Below, one piece after another: positions 1-6,006 of a stretch of DNA of 8,557 nucleotides (positions within the stretch are counted from its first letter, which is position 1; the number at the start of each line of letters is the position of its first letter). The notes under the pieces were generated by a model that was given only the letters and a program-made list of their open reading frames with translations, had not been told where the DNA came from and made no database searches. This DNA comes from Cellulomonas sp. (GTDB lineage: Bacteria; Actinomycetota; Actinomycetes; Actinomycetales; Cellulomonadaceae). The stretch spans positions 1 through 8,557 of the forward strand of contig DAIDJQ010000192.1 of assembly GCA_027451305.1 (NCBI GenBank), in the 5' to 3' direction. The position numbers and the translations under genes were made by a program.

Positions 1-178
1 TCCGCTGATCGCCACGCTAGTGACGGCGGGTTCGGCACGCGACCGCCTGCGCGAGAGGCGCCGGACAGCGCGTTTCGCGGGCGTTGCGCTGACCTGGGCG
101 TCCGTCGACGAGCCTGGTCCCGCGGGCGGCACCGCCGCCGATCCGATGCGACGGGCAGCCCCCGATCCGGGACCTAGG
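1..178. other. Left-edge region beyond the MFS stop; no supported gene
   Basis: This stretch lies downstream of the MFS stop codon. One plus-strand frame is open from the left edge to 235, so a tail of an upstream gene convergent with MFS is possible. Its composition turns Arg/Pro-rich without family motifs and its third-position GC falls along the way, so I do not call it. A GC hairpin (GGCGGC-ACC-GCCGCC, 125-139) is present but lacks a T-run. Confidence 0.3.
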
Positions 179-1555
179 TCACGATGCCGGACGATGCTCA
201 CCCACCGCGGCGCGAACGTCGCGGGGATCGTCTGACCGGACGTCCTCGGGGGTCCGCCGACGCACGGACCCCGCGGCGCCGGCTGCCGTCAGCACGCCGG
301 CGAGCGCCAGCAGCGCCGCCACCGCACCCTGCACCCCGAGCACCCGCTGGAGCGGCGGCAGGTAGTACGGGTACAGCGCCGGCAGCACGATCGAGGTGCT
401 GTAGGCCAGGCCGTAGCCGCTGGAGCGGACGGACGGCGGGAAGTGCTCCGTCAGGTAGGCGGCGACCGGGCCGTACACGGGCACCGTGGTGACCTGCAGC
501 AGGACGACGAGCAGCACGACGGCCGTCAGGTCCCGCTGGTGGAGCACGGCCAGGTACACGAGCGGCGAGACGACGGCCGACACGGCGCCGAACCCGATGA
601 AGAAGGCTCGCCGGCCGGTGCGTGTGGACAGGTGGCCGCAGGCCAGCATCGCGACGGCCGAGACGGCCGTGCCGCACAGCATGGTGAACGTGACCTGCTG
701 GTCGCGCAGGTGCGCGACGGTCCGCAGCTGAGCGGTCAGCACCGCGACCGCCAGGTCGGTGAACAGCCAGAGGCCCGTCATGAGCACGAAGAGCCGCCGC
801 AGGCTGCGGCCGTGCTCGCCGGTGAGCACCTCACGCAGCGGGTGCGCGCGGCCCACGGCTCGCGGCGCCGTCGGGGCGTCGACCACCCGCCGCCGGTAGA
901 ACACGAGCATCGCCGCCGCCAGCAGCGCCCCAAGCGCGAACGGGACCCGCCAGCCCCAGGACGCGTAGGAGTCGGGCCCGACGGCGCCGAGCAGCACCAG
1001 GACCAGGGCGGCGATCGTCGCGTTGGCCCACGGTGACATCCACATGATCAGGCCGCTCACCAGGCCGCGCCGCGGCTCCGGCGCCCACTCGACGGCCAGC
1101 GGAACCGCCGAGGTGTACCCGCCTCCGATGAAGACGCCGCTGAGCAGGCGCAGGGCGACGACGGCGTAGAAGGTCAGCGGGCCGAGCACCTCCCGCCCGG
1201 GCACGGCGGCGATCAGCGCGGTGGTGATCGTCAGGCCCGTCATCGCCACCGTGGTGGTCCGCGTACGGCCGAGGCGGTCGGCCAGCGGGCCGAAGACGAC
1301 CGAGCCGACGGGGCGTCCCACCAGGGTCGCGACGAAGACCAGCCCCACTGCGGCGGTCAGGTTCCCGGTGCCGTACAGCCGGGTGGCCGCCGGGGCGAGC
1401 GCGATCACGGGCAGGAAGATGTCGAACTGGTCGGCGTAGTTGCCGAGCACGCCGCCCAGCACGGCCGCCCGGGCCCGCCGCGCTCGGGTGGGTGCCGGCG
1501 AACCCGCAGCGGCGAGGCTGGTTCCGGACATGGACAGCTGGTCGACTTCGCGCAC
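179..1555 (-). CDS. MHS-type MFS transporter under TPP riboswitch control; candidate thiamine or thiamine-precursor permease
   Basis: This is a 458-residue integral membrane secondary transporter of the major facilitator superfamily, closest by eye to the metabolite:H+ symporter (MHS) group. Seen: about 12 hydrophobic segments; the loop 2-3 signature G-P-L-A-D-R-L-G-R at residues 89-97 after an R-P-x-G-S segment; a weaker repeat (GHLSTRTGRR, 307-316) in the second half; and an MHS-like H-F-P-P-S-V-R-S-S-G-Y-G-L motif at 371-383. The N-terminal helix reads GNYADQFDIF, where typical MHS proteins have GN-x-x-EWYDF, so it is a divergent member. I prefer the GTG start at 1555 because a GGGAG Shine-Dalgarno lies 9 bases upstream; an in-frame ATG at 1531 has no comparable site. 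The TPP riboswitch directly upstream is the best functional clue. It implies uptake of thiamine, its pyrimidine or thiazole moiety, or a salvageable breakdown product (inference). MFS membership is sure; the substrate is not. Confidence 0.93.
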   Translation of the reverse strand: MREVDQLSMSGTSLAAAGSPAPTRARRARAAVLGGVLGNYADQFDIFLPVIALAPAATRLYGTGNLTAAVGLVFVATLVGRPVGSVVFGPLADRLGRTRTTTVAMTGLTITTALIAAVPGREVLGPLTFYAVVALRLLSGVFIGGGYTSAVPLAVEWAPEPRRGLVSGLIMWMSPWANATIAALVLVLLGAVGPDSYASWGWRVPFALGALLAAAMLVFYRRRVVDAPTAPRAVGRAHPLREVLTGEHGRSLRRLFVLMTGLWLFTDLAVAVLTAQLRTVAHLRDQQVTFTMLCGTAVSAVAMLACGHLSTRTGRRAFFIGFGAVSAVVSPLVYLAVLHQRDLTAVVLLVVLLQVTTVPVYGPVAAYLTEHFPPSVRSSGYGLAYSTSIVLPALYPYYLPPLQRVLGVQGAVAALLALAGVLTAAGAAGSVRRRTPEDVRSDDPRDVRAAVGEHRPAS

Positions 1556-1560
1556 CGTGA

Positions 1561-1650
1561 CGCACTCCCTACGCCGGCATGACCCGGACAGGTTCGACGG
1601 TCGACGGCCCCAGCCGTCCTCTCAGCCCGCTGGTGCGGGCTCCCGTGGTT
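1561..1650 (-). promoter_or_regulatory. TPP riboswitch (THI box)
   Basis: Read on the minus strand, the leader carries the conserved elements of the thiamin pyrophosphate aptamer in order. These are a short P1 5' arm (CAC, 1647-1645) followed by GGGAGCCCGC; a P3 stem GCCCGC/GCGGGC closed by ACCA; the invariant CTGAGA; then GAACCTG and CCGGGTCATGCCGG; and finally CGTAGGGAGTG, whose GTG (1565-1563) can pair back with CAC. High TPP should lower expression of the MFS gene that begins 8 bases after the P1 arm. No terminator with a T-run follows, so control is probably at translation initiation. Identification rests on the near-consensus core, which I regard as secure; exact ends are approximate. 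Confidence 0.96.
1565..1569 (-). promoter_or_regulatory. Shine-Dalgarno embedded in the riboswitch P1/core
   Basis: The sequence GGGAG on the minus strand lies 9 bases before the GTG at 1555 and is the only good ribosome-binding site for the MFS gene. It is part of the conserved GTAGGGA end of the TPP aptamer, and its last G starts the P1 3' arm. Ligand-bound folding would therefore hide it directly, without a separate expression platform. This site also decides the start codon choice. Confidence 0.75.
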
Positions 1651-1660
1651 TGACCAGCGG

Positions 1661-1690
1661 ACCTTAGCGCGCCGCGGGTCGGCAGGTCAT
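1661..1690 (-). promoter_or_regulatory. Probable sigma70-type promoter for the riboswitch-MFS transcript
   Basis: On the minus strand a TAAGGT hexamer (1666-1661) fits the actinobacterial TAnnnT -10 consensus. ATGACC (1690-1685), sharing TGAC with TTGACA, lies 18 bases upstream. Transcription would begin near 1654, a few bases before the aptamer, giving a leader of about 100 bases. The fit of position, spacing and leader is good, but no transcript data can be seen. Confidence 0.5.
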
Positions 1691-1724
1691 GAGGCCCTCG
1701 TTCGAGCCGGGCCGCGCCCTCGTC

Positions 1725-1738
1725 TGGACGGCTGTCCA
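1725..1738. repeat. Short inverted repeat TGGAC-N4-GTCCA between the divergent genes
   Basis: A perfect 5-base inverted repeat with a 4-base spacer lies between the presumed MFS promoter and the glgP promoter. It could be a small operator or a chance hairpin. It has no T-run and matches no binding site I recognise. Confidence 0.2.
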
Positions 1739-1757
1739 TCTTCACCCAGCAGGACTT

Positions 1758-1785
1758 CTTGCGAAATTACCTGCAAGTCGTTGCA
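1758..1785 (+). promoter_or_regulatory. Candidate TTGCA-type operator in the glgP promoter
   Basis: TGCAA (1772-1776) and TTGCA (1781-1785) form a perfect inverted repeat with a 4-base spacer. A further CTTGC (1758-1762) stands upstream as a third half-site, inverted relative to GCAAG (1773-1777). The repeat lies just upstream of the -10 hexamer at 1791, where a bound repressor would block polymerase. TTGCA/TTGCAG-like half-sites are known for LacI-family maltose regulators of Streptomyces (MalR), so control of this alpha-glucan gene by a sugar-responsive LacI protein is a reasonable inference. The regulator gene is not in the window. Confidence 0.4.
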
Positions 1786-1803
1786 CCCGCTAGCGTGTGC
1801 TCG
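1767..1803 (+). promoter_or_regulatory. glgP promoter with leaderless geometry
   Basis: TAGCGT at 1791-1796 fits the TAnnnT -10 consensus and is followed by exactly seven bases before the GTG at 1804, so transcription would start at or next to the start codon. There is no Shine-Dalgarno ahead of that GTG. A -35 is poor: TTACCT at 1767-1772 with an 18-base spacer is the best candidate. The region is locally AT-richer than its surroundings. Confidence 0.55.
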
Positions 1804-4287
1804 GTGACCGAGAACCAGCCTCTCTCCTCGACCGCCGTGATCCTGCCGGAGCACACCGTCGAGAAGTTCACGCGGGAGTTCCTCCGCGAGCTCAACTTCG
1901 GGCAGGGCGTCACCCTGTCGCGCGCCTCCGTCAACGACCAGTACCTCGCACTGGCGCGAGCGGTCCGCCACTACCTGATGGCGCGGTGGCTCGACACCCT
2001 GACCCGCCAGTTCAAGGCGCAGGCCAAGTCGGTGGCGTACCTGTCGGCGGAGTACCTGCTGGGTCGCCAGCTGGAGAACGCGCTGCTGGCCACGGACCTG
2101 GAGGACATCGCGCGCGAGTCGATGGCCAACCTCGGCCTCGACCTCGACGTGATCGCCGACCAGGAGGTGGAGCCCGGCCTCGGCAACGGCGGCCTGGGCC
2201 GGCTGGCGGCGTGCTTCGTCGACTCCCTCGCCACCATGAGCGTGCCGTGCATCGGCTACGGCATCCGGTACGAGTACGGCATCTTCCGGCAGACCTTCGT
2301 CGAGGGCTGGCAGGTGGAGCAGCCGGACACGTGGCTCTCGCTCGGCTCGCCGTGGGAGTTCCCGCACCCCGAGCACTCGGTGACGGTGCAGTTCGGCGGG
2401 CACACCGAGAAGTACGTCGACGGGGACGGGACCCCGCGCAGCCGCTGGGTGCCGGCCTGGGGCGTCGAGGGCGTGCCCTTCAACTACATGGTCCCCGGCT
2501 ACCACAACGGCCGGGTGAACACGCTGCGCCTGTGGAGCGCCACCGCCAGCAACGCGTTCGACCTGGAGCTGTTCAACGAGGGCCGCTACCCGGAGGCGGT
2601 GCGCAGCCAGACCTTCGCGGAGAACATCTCCAAGGTGCTGTACCCGGAGGACTCCACGCCGCAGGGCAAGGAGCTGCGGCTGCAGCAGCAGTACTTCTTC
2701 GTCGCCTGCTCGCTGCGCGACTTCATCGACCAGGTGCTCCCCGAGGACTTCGACCTGCACCAGCTGCCCGAGCGGATCATCTTCCAGCTCAACGACACGC
2801 ACCCGGTGATCGCCGTCCCCGAGCTGATGCGGCTGCTGGTGGACGAGAAGAAGTGGGACTGGCACGACGCCTGGGCCATCACCCAGCAGTGCTTCGCCTA
2901 CACCTGCCACACGCTGCTGCCCGAGGCGCTCGAGGTGTGGCCCACCGAGCTGCTCGGCCGGCTGCTGCCCCGCCACCTCGAGATCATCTACCGCATCAAC
3001 GACGAGTTCCTGGCCGAGGTGCGGACCGCGTACCCCGACGACGAGGAGCACGTGCGCCGCATGTCGATCATCCAGGAGCAGCCGGTCCGCGCCGTCCGGA
3101 TGGCGTACCTGGCCACCGTCGCCGGCTCGAAGGTGAACGGCGTGGCCGAGCTGCACAGCCAGCTGCTGCGGGACAAGGTGCTCCCGGACTTCTCGGAGTA
3201 CTGGCCGGACAAGTTCATCAACGTGACCAACGGCGTCACACCCCGCCGGTTCGTCCGGCTGGCCAACCCCGGCCTGTCCCGGCTGATCACCGAGGCGATC
3301 GGCCCCGGCTGGGCCACCGACCTGGGGATGCTCTCCGGCCTGGAGCCGCTGGCCGACGACCCGGAGTTCCGCGAGCGGTTCCGGGCCGTCAAGGCGGACA
3401 ACAAGGCGCGCCTCGCGGCGGTGCTGGAGAAGCGCGACGGCGTGGTGCTGCCCGAGGGCGCCATGCTCGACGTGATGGTCAAGCGGCTGCACGAGTACAA
3501 GCGCCAGACCCTCAAGGTGCTGCACATCGTGTCGCTGTACGAGCGGATCCTGTCCGGTGAGCTGGACCCGACGTCGATCACCCCGCGGGTGTTCGCCTTC
3601 GGCGCCAAGGCGGCCCCCGGCTACAAGATGGCGAAGAAGATCATCGGCCTGATCAACCACGTGGGCTCGACGATCAACGCGGACCCGCGCGTGAAGGGCG
3701 CCCTGACCGTGGCGTTCCCCGCCAACTACAACGTCACGCTCGCGGAGACGCTGATCCCGGCGGCGGACCTGTCCGAGCAGATCTCGCTCGCCGGCAAGGA
3801 GGCGTCCGGCACCGGCAACATGAAGTTCGCCCTCAACGGCGCGCTGACCATCGGCACGGACGACGGCGCGAACGTCGAGATCCGTCAGCTGGTGGGCGAC
3901 GACAACTTCTTCCTGTTCGGCATGCGCGAGCCGGAGGTGGAGAAGCTGGTGGCGGAGGGCTACGACCCGTCGTCGTTCTACGAGAAGAGCCCGCGGCTGA
4001 AGGCCGCGATCGACCTGATCGCCTCCGGCACCTTCGGCGGCGGCAACCCGGGCATGTTCGCAGCGGTGGTGGAGAACCTGCTGCACCAGGACCCGTTCAT
4101 GGCGCTCGCGGACTTCGACGCCTACCTCGAGGCGCAGACCAGGGTCGACGAGCACTACGCGGACACCGAGGCCTGGACCCGGTCGGCCATCCTCAACGTG
4201 GCGCGCAGCGGGTTCTTCTCCTCCGACCGGTCGATGCAGGACTACATCGACCGCATCTGGCACACGCCGCCGGTGCGCTCGGCCTGA
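1804..4287 (+). CDS. glgP: Glycogen/alpha-glucan phosphorylase (GT35)
   Basis: Pyridoxal-phosphate enzyme of the cytoplasm that removes terminal glucose from alpha-1,4-glucans (glycogen, maltodextrin) by phosphorolysis, giving glucose-1-phosphate. Seen, numbering from the GTG at 1804 (827 residues): GLGNGGLGRLAACF at 125-138, GYGIRYEYGIFRQ at 151-163, the phosphate-site motif VKRLHEYKRQ at 559-568, and the cofactor motif EASGTGNMKF at 666-675 with the Schiff-base lysine at K674. The length matches the classical family of E. coli GlgP/MalP rather than the divergent actinobacterial alpha-glucan phosphorylase branch. The frame stays open upstream to a TTG at 1759, but those 15 extra residues fall on the promoter hexamer and the inverted repeat, so the GTG at 1804 is the likely start. 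It is divergent from the MFS gene and convergent with trmB, so probably monocistronic. Preference for glycogen or maltodextrin cannot be told from sequence alone. Confidence 0.97.
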   Translation: MTENQPLSSTAVILPEHTVEKFTREFLRELNFGQGVTLSRASVNDQYLALARAVRHYLMARWLDTLTRQFKAQAKSVAYLSAEYLLGRQLENALLATDLEDIARESMANLGLDLDVIADQEVEPGLGNGGLGRLAACFVDSLATMSVPCIGYGIRYEYGIFRQTFVEGWQVEQPDTWLSLGSPWEFPHPEHSVTVQFGGHTEKYVDGDGTPRSRWVPAWGVEGVPFNYMVPGYHNGRVNTLRLWSATASNAFDLELFNEGRYPEAVRSQTFAENISKVLYPEDSTPQGKELRLQQQYFFVACSLRDFIDQVLPEDFDLHQLPERIIFQLNDTHPVIAVPELMRLLVDEKKWDWHDAWAITQQCFAYTCHTLLPEALEVWPTELLGRLLPRHLEIIYRINDEFLAEVRTAYPDDEEHVRRMSIIQEQPVRAVRMAYLATVAGSKVNGVAELHSQLLRDKVLPDFSEYWPDKFINVTNGVTPRRFVRLANPGLSRLITEAIGPGWATDLGMLSGLEPLADDPEFRERFRAVKADNKARLAAVLEKRDGVVLPEGAMLDVMVKRLHEYKRQTLKVLHIVSLYERILSGELDPTSITPRVFAFGAKAAPGYKMAKKIIGLINHVGSTINADPRVKGALTVAFPANYNVTLAETLIPAADLSEQISLAGKEASGTGNMKFALNGALTIGTDDGANVEIRQLVGDDNFFLFGMREPEVEKLVAEGYDPSSFYEKSPRLKAAIDLIASGTFGGGNPGMFAAVVENLLHQDPFMALADFDAYLEAQTRVDEHYADTEAWTRSAILNVARSGFFSSDRSMQDYIDRIWHTPPVRSA

Positions 4288-4309
4288 CCCGTCCGGGCGG
4301 TCGCGCCGC

Positions 4310-5050
4310 TCAGCACACGCGCCGCACGACGAGGTCCACGGCCGGCCGGCCCGCAGCCAGCGCCAGCCGCTCGAACTTCGTCGTGCGGCGCCGTGCTGCC
4401 CGGGGGTCGTCGGAGGCGTCGGCCAGGCACGGGTCGGCGGCGAGCACCTCGCGCATCTGGTCGGCGTAGTCCGGCCAGTCGGTGGCCGTGTGCAGGACGC
4501 CGCCGATCTGCAGGTGCTCGCGCAGCAGGGTGACGTGGTCCGGCTGGATCAGCCGGCGCTTGTGGTGGCGGGCCTTGGGCCAGGGATCGGGGAAGAACGC
4601 GTGCACGGCGGCGAGGGAGGCCGGTGCGACGGACTCGCGCACCAGCTGGAGCGCATCGCCGTGACCGACGCGGACGTTGGTCAGCCCGGCCCGCTCGACC
4701 AGGGCCAGGAGGTTGGCCACGCCCGGCAGGTGCGCCTCCACCGCCAGGTAGTCGCAGCCGGGGTCGGCGGCCGCCGTCTCGACCGTGGCCTCGCCCATGC
4801 CGGGGCCGATCTCCAGGACCAGCGGGGCGTGCCGGCCGAACAGGGCGTCGGTGTCGAGCAGGCCGTCCGGGGTGCGCGGGCCCCGGCTCAGGGCCTCGTC
4901 GTGCACCGAGAAGCCGTAGCGGGGCCAGAGCCGGTCCAGCGCCTCGGCGCGGTCGCGGCCCAGCGCGGCGCGGCGGGGGTGGAACGTGCGCAGCGGCTCG
5001 TGCGGGCCGGCGGCGACGTGGCGGAAGTCGTCGGGGGAGGCGCCGGTCAC
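4310..5050 (-). CDS. trmB: tRNA (guanine-N7)-methyltransferase, TrmB
   Basis: SAM-dependent Rossmann-fold enzyme that makes N7-methylguanosine, normally at G46 in the variable loop of tRNAs. Seen in the 246-residue protein: an RTFHPRRAAL segment (21-30) typical of the N-terminus, SAM motif LEIGPGMGE at 79-87, AVEAH (103-107), GDALQ (131-135), the hallmark FFPDPWPK at 152-159 followed by a basic HHKRR, and C-terminal TKFERLA (224-230). E80, E105, D132 and D155 keep the spacing of the SAM-binding and catalytic acids I recall for E. coli TrmB (69, 94, 121, 144). The start is GTG at 5050, exactly seven bases after a TACCCT hexamer. The frame stays open further upstream, but those residues lie in or antisense to other features and are low-complexity. 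The VOC gene ends 46 bases upstream on the same strand, and glgP converges with a gap of 22 bases. No clear terminator hairpin is visible there. Confidence 0.95.
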   Translation of the reverse strand: MTGASPDDFRHVAAGPHEPLRTFHPRRAALGRDRAEALDRLWPRYGFSVHDEALSRGPRTPDGLLDTDALFGRHAPLVLEIGPGMGEATVETAAADPGCDYLAVEAHLPGVANLLALVERAGLTNVRVGHGDALQLVRESVAPASLAAVHAFFPDPWPKARHHKRRLIQPDHVTLLREHLQIGGVLHTATDWPDYADQMREVLAADPCLADASDDPRAARRRTTKFERLALAAGRPAVDLVVRRVC

Positions 5051-5057
5051 GGTCGGC

Positions 5058-5063
5058 AGGGTA
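5058..5063 (-). promoter_or_regulatory. -10 hexamer for leaderless trmB
   Basis: TACCCT on the minus strand, within GGATACCCT, fits TAnnnT and is followed by seven bases and then the GTG at 5050. There is no Shine-Dalgarno before that GTG and no clear -35. The geometry equals that of the glgP start. trmB would thus have its own promoter inside the 46-base gap after the VOC gene, even if some read-through occurs. Confidence 0.5.
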
Positions 5064-5096
5064 TCCGGCGGCACGTGCGGCCCGTGCGGCCCGCCG

Positions 5097-5912
5097 TCAG
5101 GACGTCGGGCTCCCGGCAGGCTGCTCGACGGGCGGCTCCAGCAGGGCGAACACCTCGCCGAACGGTCCGGTGGCCAGCACCATCCGCCCGTAGGGCGTGT
5201 CCTCCGGCGGGCTGACGACGGTGCCGCCGAGGTCGCCGACGCGGGCGGCGGCGTCGTCCGCGACCCGCACCTGGAAGTACACGGTCCACGCCGAGGGCAC
5301 CCGCGCGCCTGCGCCGGGCCCGTAGCCGCCGATGCCGCTGCGGCTCGGCTCACCCGCCACGGCCAGCGAGGCGTAGGCGAAGTCGGGGGCGGACATGTCC
5401 GTCACCTCGTACCGGAACAGCTGGTCGTAGAACGCGAGGGCCCGCGGCTGGTCGTGGGACATGTGCTCGGTCCACACCACCGCCCCCGGCTCGTCGACCA
5501 CCTCCCAGCCGATGTGCGAGCCCGGGTGCCACAGCCCCACCACCGCCTCGGTCGGGTCGGTGAGCAGCGCCATCGAGCCGAAGCCCATCACCTCGATCGG
5601 GCCCAGCAGCGTGCGGGCGCCCAGCTGCTCGGCGCGGGCCACCGAGCCCGCCAGGTCCTCGGCGGCCAGGTACACGCACCAGGCCGACGGCGGTGCAGGG
5701 TCCTCGCCCATCGGTTCGGTGAGCCCCACCACCTGACGGTCGCCGAGGAACGCCTGGGTGTACCCGCCGGTCTCCGGCCCACCCGTCTCGAACCGCCAGC
5801 CGAGCAGGGAGCCGTAGAAGTCGGTGGCGCGCTGCAGGTCAGGGACGGTGATGTCCGCCCAGCAGGCGGTGCCGGTCGGCCAGGGTCCTGGATGAGTGGT
5901 CATGGCGCCCAT
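5097..5912 (-). CDS. Two-domain VOC (glyoxalase/bleomycin-resistance fold) protein, CFP30B-like
   Basis: A 271-residue soluble protein with two tandem VOC domains, about residues 13-130 and 144-260. Seen: GTACWADITVPDLQRATDFY at 14-33, opening the first module, with LLTDPTEAVVGLWHPGSHIG (117-136) closing it; VVWTEHMSHDQPRALAFYDQ at 145-164 opens the second, which ends in TGPFGEVFALLEP. This order, including GLW near the end of module one, closely follows mycobacterial CFP30B/TB27.3 (Rv0577) as I recall it. Substrate and reaction are not established from sequence: members may be lyases, dioxygenases, ligand binders or resistance proteins. The start is ATG at 5912 because GAGAGGG lies 10 bases upstream; ATG at 5903 (268 residues) is the alternative. 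It diverges from the CDF gene across a short gap and precedes trmB. Confidence 0.88.
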   Translation of the reverse strand: MGAMTTHPGPWPTGTACWADITVPDLQRATDFYGSLLGWRFETGGPETGGYTQAFLGDRQVVGLTEPMGEDPAPPSAWCVYLAAEDLAGSVARAEQLGARTLLGPIEVMGFGSMALLTDPTEAVVGLWHPGSHIGWEVVDEPGAVVWTEHMSHDQPRALAFYDQLFRYEVTDMSAPDFAYASLAVAGEPSRSGIGGYGPGAGARVPSAWTVYFQVRVADDAAARVGDLGGTVVSPPEDTPYGRMVLATGPFGEVFALLEPPVEQPAGSPTS

Positions 5913-5967
5913 CACAGCACCGCCCTCTCGCGGGCGACACCGGAGGGGCTGTGCTACGCAAGGCCCC

Positions 5968-6006
5968 ATGACGAACGTGACGACCCCCGCGGCGCGGCGC
6001 ACATGA
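5968..6006 (+). CDS. Possible 12-codon upstream ORF coupled to the CDF gene
   Basis: ATG at 5968 opens a 12-residue frame (MTNVTTPAARRT) whose TGA at 6004-6006 overlaps the CDF start as ATGA. A TACGCA hexamer at 5955-5960 sits exactly seven bases before the ATG. It has TA but lacks the final T of TAnnnT, so the promoter is only a fair match. The CDF start itself has no Shine-Dalgarno, so ribosomes finishing this short frame could re-initiate on it. No metal-binding Cys or His occurs in the peptide. It may instead be a chance ORF. Confidence 0.35.
   Translation: MTNVTTPAARRT

Noticed and set aside
14..19. TAGCGT on the minus strand near the left edge, possible promoter for a gene further left
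   Set aside because: Same hexamer as the glgP -10, but no start codon follows at seven bases and no -35 is visible.
125..139. GGCGGC-ACC-GCCGCC hairpin after the MFS stop as a terminator
   Set aside because: Short stem and 3-base loop with no T-run. Such repeats are expected by chance at this GC content.
2..235. Plus-strand open frame from the left edge, possible tail of an upstream gene
   Set aside because: No recognisable motif, falling third-position GC, Arg/Pro-rich end and a 57-base overlap with the MFS gene. Sequence left of the window would be needed.
1697..1706. CTCG-TT-CGAG repeat and a GTTCGAGCC stretch resembling a tRNA T-arm
   Set aside because: No acceptor or anticodon stems can be drawn around it, so it is not a tRNA or an attachment site.
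1687..4263. 858-codon open frame on the minus strand across glgP
   Set aside because: It is the exact antisense of the glgP coding sequence and full of His/Val/Arg/Gln low-complexity residues. It reflects high third-position GC, and glgP motifs are decisive on the other strand.
4288..4309. Terminator between convergent glgP and trmB
   Set aside because: Only a 4-base CCCG/CGGG pairing with too small a loop and no T-run.
4986..6002. Long upstream extension of the CDF frame (plus strand)
   Set aside because: It is antisense to the VOC gene and the start of trmB, is Arg/Gly/Pro-rich and has no family motif. CDF homology begins after the ATG at 6003.
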